64,000 nt of DNA from Polyangium mundeleinium (GTDB lineage Bacteria; Myxococcota_A; Polyangia; Polyangiales; Polyangiaceae). Below the pieces are notes generated by a model, which had not been told where the DNA came from, did no database searches, and saw only the letters and a program-made list of their open reading frames with translations. Position 1 is the stretch's first letter. Every line of letters starts with the position of its first letter. The DNA lies in the NCBI RefSeq assembly GCF_028369105.1, contig NZ_JAQNDO010000001.1, forward strand, positions 1,116,001-1,180,000, written 5' to 3'. Below, piece by piece: positions 8,611-15,710 of this stretch. Both the position numbers and the translations under genes were made by a program.

Positions 8611-9393
8611 TCAGCGAACGAAGCGGATCCGGATCGGCCCCAGCGACGCCTGGATCGGTTGCCCATCCCGATCCAGCGCGGGCCTGTAGTGGTGCTGCGC
8701 CGCGCAGAACCTCGCCTGGGCGCCGAAGCCGTACCCCGGATCGGACACCACCTCGACATTCTGCGCGCGACCGTCCGCGCGCACGAGGATCCGTAGCACC
8801 ACCACCACGTTCCTGATGCCGGCTGCTTCGGCTTCCGACGGGAAATCGCAGTCCCACGCGCGGTCGCCGTGGAGCGACGCCGGCCGGGATCGATCGGGCG
8901 ACGGCGGCGGGAGCGGGCGCGGGAGCGACGGCGCGCCGCCCCCCCGCTGCGTCCGGCGCGCCGGTCGAAGCCCCGCGCCAAGCATCGACACCAAGCCGGT
9001 GCCTTCGCCAATGCCGGTCACGAAGGTGACGGCCGAAAGATCCGGCAGTCCCTGCTGCACCAGCACCGGCGGCGCTGCCATCGGGAGGGGCTCCGGTTCC
9101 TCGGGGGCCTCCTTCGGCGGGTTATCGGCGGAATCCTTTTGCGGAGGCCGCGGCGCCTGCATTGCAATGGGCGTGGGCGGCGGCTCCTCCGGCGGCTCGG
9201 GCGCGGGTTTCTCGGGCGGCGGTGGCGGCGGCTCGACCGGGACCTCGAACGGATCGAGCTCTGCCTGGATCGCCTCGCGCAGTTCGCGCACCCTGGCGTG
9301 GCTCCCGTCGTGCAGGTATCCCGCGCCAAACAACGCCCCATGCGCGGCGGTCGCCACGAGCAGCCAGCCCACGCGCAGGGAGCCCTCATCCAC
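8611..9393 (-). CDS. TonB family energy-transducer-like protein
   Basis: A 260-residue protein with the TonB layout: one transmembrane helix near the N-terminus (VGWLLVATAAHGALFGAGYL), a long Pro/Glu-rich stretch (EPPPPPPEKPAPEPPEEPPP), and a C-terminal domain with VVLRILVRADGRAQNVEVVS and the final strand GPIRIRFVR. TonB proteins span the periplasm and pass proton-motive energy to outer-membrane receptors. No ExbB/ExbD or TonB-dependent receptor gene is present in the window, so the partner is unknown. The GTG start at 9393 is chosen because it is just ahead of the membrane helix; the open frame runs to 9531 through Cys/Arg-rich sequence that looks non-coding. Confidence 0.75.
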   Translation of the reverse strand: MDEGSLRVGWLLVATAAHGALFGAGYLHDGSHARVRELREAIQAELDPFEVPVEPPPPPPEKPAPEPPEEPPPTPIAMQAPRPPQKDSADNPPKEAPEEPEPLPMAAPPVLVQQGLPDLSAVTFVTGIGEGTGLVSMLGAGLRPARRTQRGGGAPSLPRPLPPPSPDRSRPASLHGDRAWDCDFPSEAEAAGIRNVVVVLRILVRADGRAQNVEVVSDPGYGFGAQARFCAAQHHYRPALDRDGQPIQASLGPIRIRFVR

Positions 9394-9476
9394 GGGAGCG
9401 CACCTGCAAGCAAGCCCCGGGCCAGCTCGGCGCGCCCGACAAACACCCGTAGCGCCGAGGAGGTGCCAGCGACACG

Positions 9477-9493
9477 TTGCGCAATTCGCGCAA
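9477..9493. promoter_or_regulatory. Inverted repeat upstream of the TonB-like gene
   Basis: TTGCGC and GCGCAA arms separated by AATTC lie about 85 bp upstream of the TonB-like start, in a 224-bp gap between two minus-strand genes. This is a possible operator. No regulator can be linked to it, and short GC-rich palindromes are common in such DNA. Confidence 0.3.
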
Positions 9494-9617
9494 ATCCGCT
9501 GCGCGATCTGCGCAGGGGGGCGCGGATGCACACCGCGGAGGCGCCGTACGCATGGGTCGCCTCGTCGTTCCCCCGTCGTCTCGCATGGGCCAACCCCGGC
9601 GCTTGCGCATGGCGAAG

Positions 9618-10328
9618 CTAATAGCCGAGGTGCATCAGCGTCCAGCCGCCGGGGACGCGATAGAGGATGGCCGCCGCGTCGCCGCCGTCGAGCAGCAGCC
9701 CGTCGCCGACGGCGCCCGGCGCAGGTGATTCGACGATCCTCTTGCCGATCTGCCCGACGAAGAAGGGGGCGCCGTTGCGGAGCTTGCGGGGTCGCAGCTC
9801 CCAGCGCCGGATCCAGCCGAGGTCGGCGTCGATTTCCTCCTTGGGCCCCGCCGCTTCCGGCGCGGCGCCGACGTCGGCCACCTCCGTCTTTGTCCAGGAG
9901 ATGCCTCGGCGCCCTCCGCCGAGCAGGTCTGTGGGGCTCGTAGCCATGAGAAGGGCGATGCCGAGGGCGCCCGCGCGGCTGCGCACGAGCACCGCGTCGT
10001 CGAGGCGGCCGTCGCCGTCGAGATCGCCTTGCACGCTACACGGGCTTGACCGCGCGACATCACAGGCAACGTGATGATCCGGCAGCGCGGAGCGTAGCCG
10101 GGTCACGAGCTCCCTCGGGGGCTCCCGTCGTGGCGGCGCGTCTCGTTCCTCCGCGTCCGGGCCCTTTTCGTCGACGATTTCCTTGGCGGGCACATCGCCG
10201 GCCACCTGGAGCACTGCGGGCTTCGAAGCACCCACCGACGGTTTGGGCTCTGGCGTCGGCGTGCAGGCGCAGAGCGCGGGCGCGGCGAGGGCGAACGACG
10301 TCACGAGGAAGGCTACGATTCGCTGCAT
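9618..10328 (-). CDS. Hypothetical lipoprotein with a short FG-GAP-like element
   Basis: A 236-residue lipoprotein starting with the signal peptide MQRIVAFLVTSFALAAPALC and lipobox ALCAC. After a Pro/Lys-rich linker it has SVQGDLDGDGRLDDAVLVRS, a calcium-binding DxDGDG loop of the FG-GAP/dockerin kind, and a C-terminal domain ending in AILYRVPGGWTLMHLGY. I do not recognise the rest. It is transcribed away from the amidohydrolase gene; the 180-bp region between them must hold both promoters. Confidence 0.65.
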   Translation of the reverse strand: MQRIVAFLVTSFALAAPALCACTPTPEPKPSVGASKPAVLQVAGDVPAKEIVDEKGPDAEERDAPPRREPPRELVTRLRSALPDHHVACDVARSSPCSVQGDLDGDGRLDDAVLVRSRAGALGIALLMATSPTDLLGGGRRGISWTKTEVADVGAAPEAAGPKEEIDADLGWIRRWELRPRKLRNGAPFFVGQIGKRIVESPAPGAVGDGLLLDGGDAAAILYRVPGGWTLMHLGY

Positions 10329-10508
10329 GGGGATGGTATCGGAGCGGGGCGGCTGCGTGTGACAGGCACTCCGCTGAAGCCGCGCTCCACGGCCGGAGAG
10401 TAGCACGCCCCGACGTTGGTTTCCGGTGCCTCCGGACGAGCGCCCGTGGTAGGGACGCGCGTCGCGCAGGTTCTCCATTCCCCAATGCTGCTTTCCTTGC
10501 ATGAACCC

Positions 10509-11960
10509 ATGAAAAACGCTGGTGCCATCGGGGCCTTGCTGGCTGCAATGACGTTCTTTTCGGGCTGCGGCGGAGCGTCCGGGACAGCGCCCCTCGGGCC
10601 GCCGCGCGCCTCCACGGCGAGCGGCGGAGGCACGCCCCCGATCGCGCGTGCATGCCCCGCGGTGGAGTCGATTCCCGAGCCAGGTGGCTCGACGGCGGCC
10701 TCCCTCCCGGCGGCCCTCCCCGCGCCCACATTCACGGGGACGGCTGGAAAAGGCCTCTATCTGCTCAAGCCGGCGCGTGTCTTCGACGGCGACACCGCGC
10801 GCCCGCACGAGGGATGGGTGGTCGTGGTGCGCGGCAATCGCATCGAAGCGGCGGGGCCCGAGGCGCAGGTGCAGGCGCCCCAAGACGCGGTGGTCGTCGA
10901 TTTGCCGAACACGACGCTGTTGCCCGGCCTCATCGAGGGGCATTCGCATTTCCTGTTGCATCCGTACGACGAAGCCTCCTGGGACAAACAGGTGGCCCGG
11001 GAGCCGCTCACGCTCCGCGTCGCCCGCGCGACGAACCACGCGCGCAGCACCCTCCTCGCCGGCTTTACCACGGTCCGTGATCTCGGGACGGAAGGGGCAG
11101 GGTACGCCGACGTCGGGCTCAAGCAGGCCATCGATCAGGGAATCATCCCCGGCCCGCGGATGATCGTCACGACGAAGGCCATCGTCGCCACGGGGAGTTA
11201 TGGTCCGAAGGGGTTTGATCCCGGCTTTCACGTGCCGCAGGGCGCAGAGGAAGCCGATGGGAAGGATCAGCTCATGCGCGTCGTGCGCGACCAGATCGGG
11301 CACGGCGCCGATTGGATCAAGGTCTATGCGGACTACTACTGGGGGCCCGGCGGCGAGGCGCGGCCGACGTTCTCGGTCGAGGAGCTTCAGCTCATCGTCG
11401 AGACGGCGCGTTCGAGCGGCCGGAGCGTCGCGGCGCACGCGACCTCGGCCGAAGGAATGCGGCGCGCGGCCCTCGCCGGTGTCGATACGATCGAGCACGG
11501 CGACGAGGGGACGCCGGACGTCTTCAAGCTCATGGCAAAGAATCATGTCGCGTTTTGCCCGACGCTCGCGGCAAGCGAGGCGTTCGCGCGTTATCAGGGC
11601 TGGAAGAAGGGCAGCACGCCCGAACCCGCGAGCCTCACGAAGAAACGCAAGGTCTTCAAGGCAGCGCTCGACGCAGGGGTGAGCCTCGTGAACGGGAGCG
11701 ACGCCGGCGTATTCGCGCACGGCGACAATGCCCGAGAGCTCGAGCTGCTCGTGGAGTACGGCGCGACGCCGGTCGATGCATTGCGCGCGGCGACCGCCCG
11801 CGGGGCGAAGCTTTTGCACCTCGACGCGGCGATCGGCGCGGTGGCGGCCGGCAAGCTGGCCGATCTGATCGCGGTCGAAGGGGATCCCACGCGGGAGATT
11901 GGGGCGCTTCGGAAGGTCCGGTTCGTGATGAAGGGAGGGGCCATCTACAGGGCCCCGTGA
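10509..11960 (+). CDS. Amidohydrolase family lipoprotein (imidazolonepropionase/prolidase-like)
   Basis: A 483-residue metal-dependent hydrolase anchored as a lipoprotein (MKNAGAIGALLAAMTFFSGC). It has the full set of amidohydrolase metal ligands: HSHF after LLPGLIEG, the carbamylated-lysine candidate in WIKVYADYY, VAAHATS, TIEHGDEG and the aspartate in NGSDAGVFAHG. The C-terminal beta-sandwich GAVAAGKLADLIAVEGDP closes the chain. Relatives hydrolyse C-N bonds in dipeptides or cyclic amides; export to the envelope suggests nutrient scavenging or detoxification. An in-frame ATG at 10485 is an alternative start. Confidence 0.88.
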   Translation: MKNAGAIGALLAAMTFFSGCGGASGTAPLGPPRASTASGGGTPPIARACPAVESIPEPGGSTAASLPAALPAPTFTGTAGKGLYLLKPARVFDGDTARPHEGWVVVVRGNRIEAAGPEAQVQAPQDAVVVDLPNTTLLPGLIEGHSHFLLHPYDEASWDKQVAREPLTLRVARATNHARSTLLAGFTTVRDLGTEGAGYADVGLKQAIDQGIIPGPRMIVTTKAIVATGSYGPKGFDPGFHVPQGAEEADGKDQLMRVVRDQIGHGADWIKVYADYYWGPGGEARPTFSVEELQLIVETARSSGRSVAAHATSAEGMRRAALAGVDTIEHGDEGTPDVFKLMAKNHVAFCPTLAASEAFARYQGWKKGSTPEPASLTKKRKVFKAALDAGVSLVNGSDAGVFAHGDNARELELLVEYGATPVDALRAATARGAKLLHLDAAIGAVAAGKLADLIAVEGDPTREIGALRKVRFVMKGGAIYRAP

Positions 11961-12016
11961 AGCGCAAGGCAAGCGGATCCAGCAGCGCCTCTGCGCACCC
12001 AGCACGTCCCCTCGGC

Positions 12017-12050
12017 GTCACGCGGCCGTGACAGGTCACGCGGTCGTGAC
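12017..12050. repeat. Two tandem 16-bp palindromes GTCACG-N4-CGTGAC
   Basis: Perfect palindromes at 12017-12032 (spacer CGGC) and 12035-12050 (spacer CGGT), 18 bp centre to centre, with a degenerate third copy (GTCGTGAC) just after. They lie 57 bp beyond the amidohydrolase stop in a 317-bp gap before the CBM3-like gene. They could be paired operator sites or hairpins; no T-tract follows. The rest of the gap is an ordinary leader with an AT-richer stretch near 12190-12260. Confidence 0.7.
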
Positions 12051-12277
12051 CGCGCGTCGTGACCACGCGCGACACCCACCACGCTCGGGCAACCCCGCGA
12101 GGAGGGCCCGGAGGGGCCACCCGTTTCGATCGTCCACGGCATCGTCCCGAGGCGCGCATAACCGCGCTCGGGTGTCCCGATGCCACCGCAGTAAATGGCC
12201 TTTTCTGACCGTGTTTCTGATTTGTTTCGCCGAAGCAACGTGATAGTGCCGATCTCGTTATGCCATAAGGAGGTCTC

Positions 12278-13165
12278 ATGAACCCTTGCGCGAGCCGTGG
12301 CTGGCATGTCCTCCCCTCTTCAGCCCGAACGAGATCGCGTGGGAGATACGCGCTCCTGCTCATGTCGACGCTCATTCTCGCGAGCTGTGCCGAGGGGCTC
12401 ACGGGCGAGCCCGACAATCCTAGCGCCGGCGCTGGCGCCGGGACCGGCTCCGGCGGCGCGGGAGGCACCGGTCAGGGAGGGGCGTCGAGCTCGTCTGTAT
12501 CATCGAGCTCGTCTGCGTCATCGAGCTCGTCCGCATCATCGAGCTCGTCTGCATCATCGAGTTCGTCGTCATCGAGCTCGTCCGCGTCATCGAGCTCGTC
12601 CGCGTCATCGGGCGCGGGAGGGAGTGGTGGCGCTGGTGGTGCTGGCGGGGGCGGCGGTGCTGGTGGCGCTGGCGGCGGCCCGACCGGCATGGTGGTTCAG
12701 TACAAGGTGGAGATCAGCGCCGCCGCGAGTGCGGCCATCGGTTCCCAGTTCTGGATCGTCAACAACGGCAGCGAGCCGGTGAGCCTCGATGATCTCACGC
12801 TTCGTTATTACTTGACGAACGAAGTCGCAGCCACGCTCATGAAGACCGTCAACTGGGCCAATGTCGGCGTCGTGGGCGGCCCCAACACGGGTTTCCCCAC
12901 GGGCAACATCAGCGTCGGGGTCGTGCCGATGGCCATGCCCGCGGCGTCTGCCGACACGTACCTGGAGTTCGGCTTCACGGGCGGCAACATGCTCTCTCCC
13001 GGCTACCGCCTGCAGTTCTCGTGGACCGTTCAGAACTTCATGTCCCAGAGCTTCACGCAGACCGGGGACCATTCGTTCAACGCTGCGGCCTCGATGCAGA
13101 TGGATTGGGCGAACGTGGTGCTGATGTACCAAGGCCAGTCGGTGGTGTGGGGCATCGAGCCCTGA
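12278..13165 (+). CDS. Lipoprotein with C-terminal CBM3-like cellulose-binding domain
   Basis: A 295-residue protein with a strong AAGGAGGT ribosome-binding site. The signal peptide ends in LILASC. Residues about 45-140 are a Gly-rich and then poly-Ser linker. The C-terminal 155 residues start MVVQYKVEISAAASAAIGSQ, continue with FWIVNNGSEPVSLDDLTLRYY and end GDHSFNAAASMQMDWAN...YQGQSVVWGIEP. This is the pattern of a family 3 carbohydrate-binding module, a nine-strand sandwich that binds cellulose or chitin. No catalytic domain is attached, so it is likely a surface substrate-capture protein. It fits the glycan-use region that follows, though it has its own promoter. Confidence 0.8.
   Translation: MNPCASRGWHVLPSSARTRSRGRYALLLMSTLILASCAEGLTGEPDNPSAGAGAGTGSGGAGGTGQGGASSSSVSSSSSASSSSSASSSSSASSSSSSSSSSASSSSSASSGAGGSGGAGGAGGGGGAGGAGGGPTGMVVQYKVEISAAASAAIGSQFWIVNNGSEPVSLDDLTLRYYLTNEVAATLMKTVNWANVGVVGGPNTGFPTGNISVGVVPMAMPAASADTYLEFGFTGGNMLSPGYRLQFSWTVQNFMSQSFTQTGDHSFNAAASMQMDWANVVLMYQGQSVVWGIEP
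12487..12609 (+). repeat. 18-bp repeats encoding the poly-serine linker
   Basis: Seven copies of GAGCTCGTCYGCRTCATC (one shortened to 15 bp) at 12487, 12505, 12523, 12541, 12559, 12574 and 12592 encode runs of serine broken by alanine. All lengths are multiples of three, so copy-number change would alter linker length without breaking the frame. Confidence 0.9.
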
Positions 13166-13181
13166 CGGACGACCGAGAGCC

Positions 13182-13254
13182 CCTGTTCCCCAGCCACGGA
13201 CGCGGCTTCCCCGGACGACGGAGGGGGAAGGGGTCTTCGTGGTCGGGGAACAGG
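13182..13254. terminator. Nested hairpins between convergent genes (bidirectional terminator candidate)
   Basis: CCTGTTCCCC at 13182-13191 pairs with GGGGAACAGG at 13245-13254, and inside it CTTCCCC at 13206-13212 pairs with GGGGAAG at 13224-13230. It lies in the 115-bp gap between the ends of the CBM3-like gene and the minus-strand fibro-slime gene. There is no T-tract. Confidence 0.55.
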
Positions 13255-13280
13255 CGTCCTCTCGGCTGGGGAAGACGCTT

Positions 13281-14354
13281 TTACTTGGGGACTTCCGGTC
13301 CACAATTCACGAACGAGAGGTTCGTGTCGATACGGAACGTCGACTCGGGCGTGTGTCGCTCTGCGTGGAAAAGGTCGAGCGAATAGACCTTCCCTTTCAC
13401 GAGGCCGAGCTGCTCGGCGGACACGTCGAGGACGACCGCGGTCGATCCCTTCGGGTGAAGCCCGCCCAGATCGACGGCGAGCTGGCCGTTGATGAAGACC
13501 CACACATCGTCGTCTCCTTCGAACAGGAAGGTCTCGCCGCCATTGTATTGAAACCGCGTGTGCAGCTCCGTGGTGAAGCTGAAGTTGTGGATCACGCCTT
13601 CCTTGTCGACGCCCGAGTTGCCCCAGCCCGCGTTGTCGAGCGGAAAGAAGGACAAGCTCTGGAAGGTGAAGAGCCCGCCGGGCTGCGGAGCGAGCCACAA
13701 CTCGAGCAGGTAGGGCTTGTTCACGTTCGCCGTGTCGCGATACCATTGCTCGAAGTTTGCCTTCGTCGTCGTCTCTGGCCCGAAGGGACACGTCGGCGGC
13801 GGAGCCGGATGACCCTCTTCGCACTGCGACGCGTAGACGGGCTTCCCGTCGGGGCCGAGGACAGGCTCCACCAGGCCCTTCGTGATATCGTTGCCGTACA
13901 AGGGGCCCTCGAAGTCGAGGTGCCCGCCCGCCTCGCTCCTGCCTTTGAAGTCACGAACGACGGCCACCAGGACATTGCCGCACGCCTCGTTCTCGCTCGG
14001 GCCTCCTCCACCATTGCCCGAACCCTCGCTCGTCGGCCCTCCAAGCTTGTAGCCCCCCACCTCCGTCGCGAGGAAGGCCGGAGGCAGTGTCTCGACGATG
14101 CCGCCGTCCTCTTCCGTGCCGCCGTCCGGGATGGCGAGTCCTCCCACGCCGACGGAGATATCGCCCCCGGCGCCGCCGCTGCCGCCGGTGCCACCGCCGC
14201 CCGCGCTGCTGCCGCCGCTGCCGCTGCCGGTCGTGTTGCTGCCGGAGGTCGCGCTGCATGCGGCGCACGAAAGGAGACACGCATAGGCGAGCGCGCGCGC
14301 CCTCGCGGCGCGGCGCCGATGCAGCACGGGCAGCATACGCTTCCTCCGATCCAT
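13281..14354 (-). CDS. Fibro-slime domain lipoprotein (paralog 1)
   Basis: A 357-residue lipoprotein. The start ATG at 14354 has GGGGA about ten bases upstream. The signal region ends LLSCAAC and a Gly/Ser linker follows. The C-terminal 250 residues form a fibro-slime/PA14-like domain: KANFEQWYRDTANVN, LTFQSLSFFPLDN-type strands, FSFTTELHTRFQYNGGETF, FEGDDDVWVFINGQLAVDLG and VYSLDLFHAERH. Fibro-slime domains occur in adhesive or carbohydrate-binding surface proteins of fibrobacters and myxobacteria. It is divergent from, and clearly paralogous to, the gene at 14603. Confidence 0.85.
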   Translation of the reverse strand: MDRRKRMLPVLHRRRAARARALAYACLLSCAACSATSGSNTTGSGSGGSSAGGGGTGGSGGAGGDISVGVGGLAIPDGGTEEDGGIVETLPPAFLATEVGGYKLGGPTSEGSGNGGGGPSENEACGNVLVAVVRDFKGRSEAGGHLDFEGPLYGNDITKGLVEPVLGPDGKPVYASQCEEGHPAPPPTCPFGPETTTKANFEQWYRDTANVNKPYLLELWLAPQPGGLFTFQSLSFFPLDNAGWGNSGVDKEGVIHNFSFTTELHTRFQYNGGETFLFEGDDDVWVFINGQLAVDLGGLHPKGSTAVVLDVSAEQLGLVKGKVYSLDLFHAERHTPESTFRIDTNLSFVNCGPEVPK

Positions 14355-14437
14355 GGTGAGTTCCCCCATCGAGTGGACTGTCCGACCAGCCCTAACAACA
14401 CGAGATGGTCGCGATCCATCAAATTCGTAGTCAATGG

Positions 14438-14452
14438 GTCGGTTTTACCGAC
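14438..14452. promoter_or_regulatory. GTCGGT-TTT-ACCGAC palindrome between the divergent fibro-slime genes
   Basis: A perfect inverted repeat with 6-bp arms and a 3-bp centre in the 248-bp divergent promoter region. Its position suggests an operator shared by both genes. The regulator is unknown. Confidence 0.4.
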
Positions 14453-14602
14453 GCAGTCGCGAGGAGCGATCCATATGGAATTTTCGCGCCGATTCGTCGC
14501 GTGATCCTGACGCAATGCGGCGCAGAGACGGCCCTCGCGGGGCTGATGGTAAAAGTACGCAATGTACTGATCAATTGCCCGAGTTTGTTTATCGTTCCCC
14601 AC

Positions 14603-15601
14603 ATGCTTCGACGCCCGCTCCTCTTCGCTTCTCTGAGTGTTGCAATTCTCGGCTTGATCGCCTGCAGCGCCACACCTGCCGGGCAAGGAGGGAGTGGAGG
14701 CAGTAGCAGCGGCAGCGGGGGTGGCTCGAGTGGTGGCTCGGGTGGCGAAGGGGGGCTCATCCTCGCGGGCAGCGGCGGGAGCGGGGGAGGGGGCGGGCCG
14801 GACAAACCGCCTCCGAAGATTGACGAGACGTTGCCTCCGGGCTTTACCGCCGAGACGACCTACGGCGGCTGGAAGATCCTCGGGCCGCTCGCGGATTTCA
14901 ACGAGCCGAGCCAGAACGTCTGCGCCAACGTGCTGCGCGCCATCGCGCGCGACTTCACGCAAGCGCACATCGACTTCGGCCAAGAGAAGCCGGCGTCGTG
15001 GATCGATCCCGGCCTCTACACAGGGCAGATCCTCCCGCTCCTCCCCACCGACCGCAAGCCCGACATCAACCCCGCGCGTATGCCGCTCGACGTGATCGAG
15101 TCCTTCGACGATTGGTACAGGAACGTTGGCGGCGTGAACGTGCCTTACGTGATGGATCTGTGGCTACAGCCGGACCCGGAAAAGGAGGGGTACTTCCTCT
15201 TCGACTCGAACAGCTTCTTCCCGCTCGACAAGTTCAACACGTCGCCGGGGGACGTGCAGATCGGCGGCAACGACGTCGGCCCGCACAACTTCCTGTTCAC
15301 GATCGAGCTGCACACCGCGTTCGAGTACAAGGGCGGCGAGGTCTTCAACTTCCGCGGCGACGACGACGTGTTCGTGTTCATCAACGACAAGCTCGCGGTG
15401 GACATCGGAGGCATCCACGGTCCGCTCACGGGCAACGTGAACCTCGACGTGCGCGCGGCGGAGCTCGGGATCACGGTGGGCAACGTCTACAAGCTCGACC
15501 TCTTCCAGGCCGAGAGAAACCCCGGCGGCTCGAACTTCCGCATCGAGACGAGCCTCGATTTCCGGGAGTGTGGGATCCTGCCGGATGACGTCCCGAAGTA
15601 A
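14603..15601 (+). CDS. Fibro-slime domain lipoprotein (paralog 2)
   Basis: A 332-residue lipoprotein: signal peptide LLFASLSVAILGLIAC, Gly/Ser linker, then a fibro-slime domain with DDWYRNVGGVNVPYVMDLWL, FDSNSFFPLDKF, HNFLFTIELHTAFEYKGGEV, FRGDDDVFVFINDKLAVDIG and VYKLDLFQAERNPGGSNF. It ends CGILPDDVPK, close to the end of its divergent paralog (CGPEVPK). The frame is open to 14405, but the start before the signal peptide is preferred although its ribosome-binding site is weak. It lies 109 bp ahead of the sugar-transport genes. The role is probably surface adhesion or glycan binding. Confidence 0.85.
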   Translation: MLRRPLLFASLSVAILGLIACSATPAGQGGSGGSSSGSGGGSSGGSGGEGGLILAGSGGSGGGGGPDKPPPKIDETLPPGFTAETTYGGWKILGPLADFNEPSQNVCANVLRAIARDFTQAHIDFGQEKPASWIDPGLYTGQILPLLPTDRKPDINPARMPLDVIESFDDWYRNVGGVNVPYVMDLWLQPDPEKEGYFLFDSNSFFPLDKFNTSPGDVQIGGNDVGPHNFLFTIELHTAFEYKGGEVFNFRGDDDVFVFINDKLAVDIGGIHGPLTGNVNLDVRAAELGITVGNVYKLDLFQAERNPGGSNFRIETSLDFRECGILPDDVPK

Positions 15602-15710
15602 CCCGGTCGCGGGCGGCGGCGGCGGGGCGTCCCCTCGTCCCGGTAAACACTCGAATTTGACCCCGTTTTCGATTGTATTCTCGGCCGCTGCGTGGCTAGA
15701 GTCCCGCGCC

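Noticed and set aside
12487-12609. Contingency locus in the poly-serine linker
   Set aside because: All repeat units are multiples of three, so slippage would not switch the gene off.
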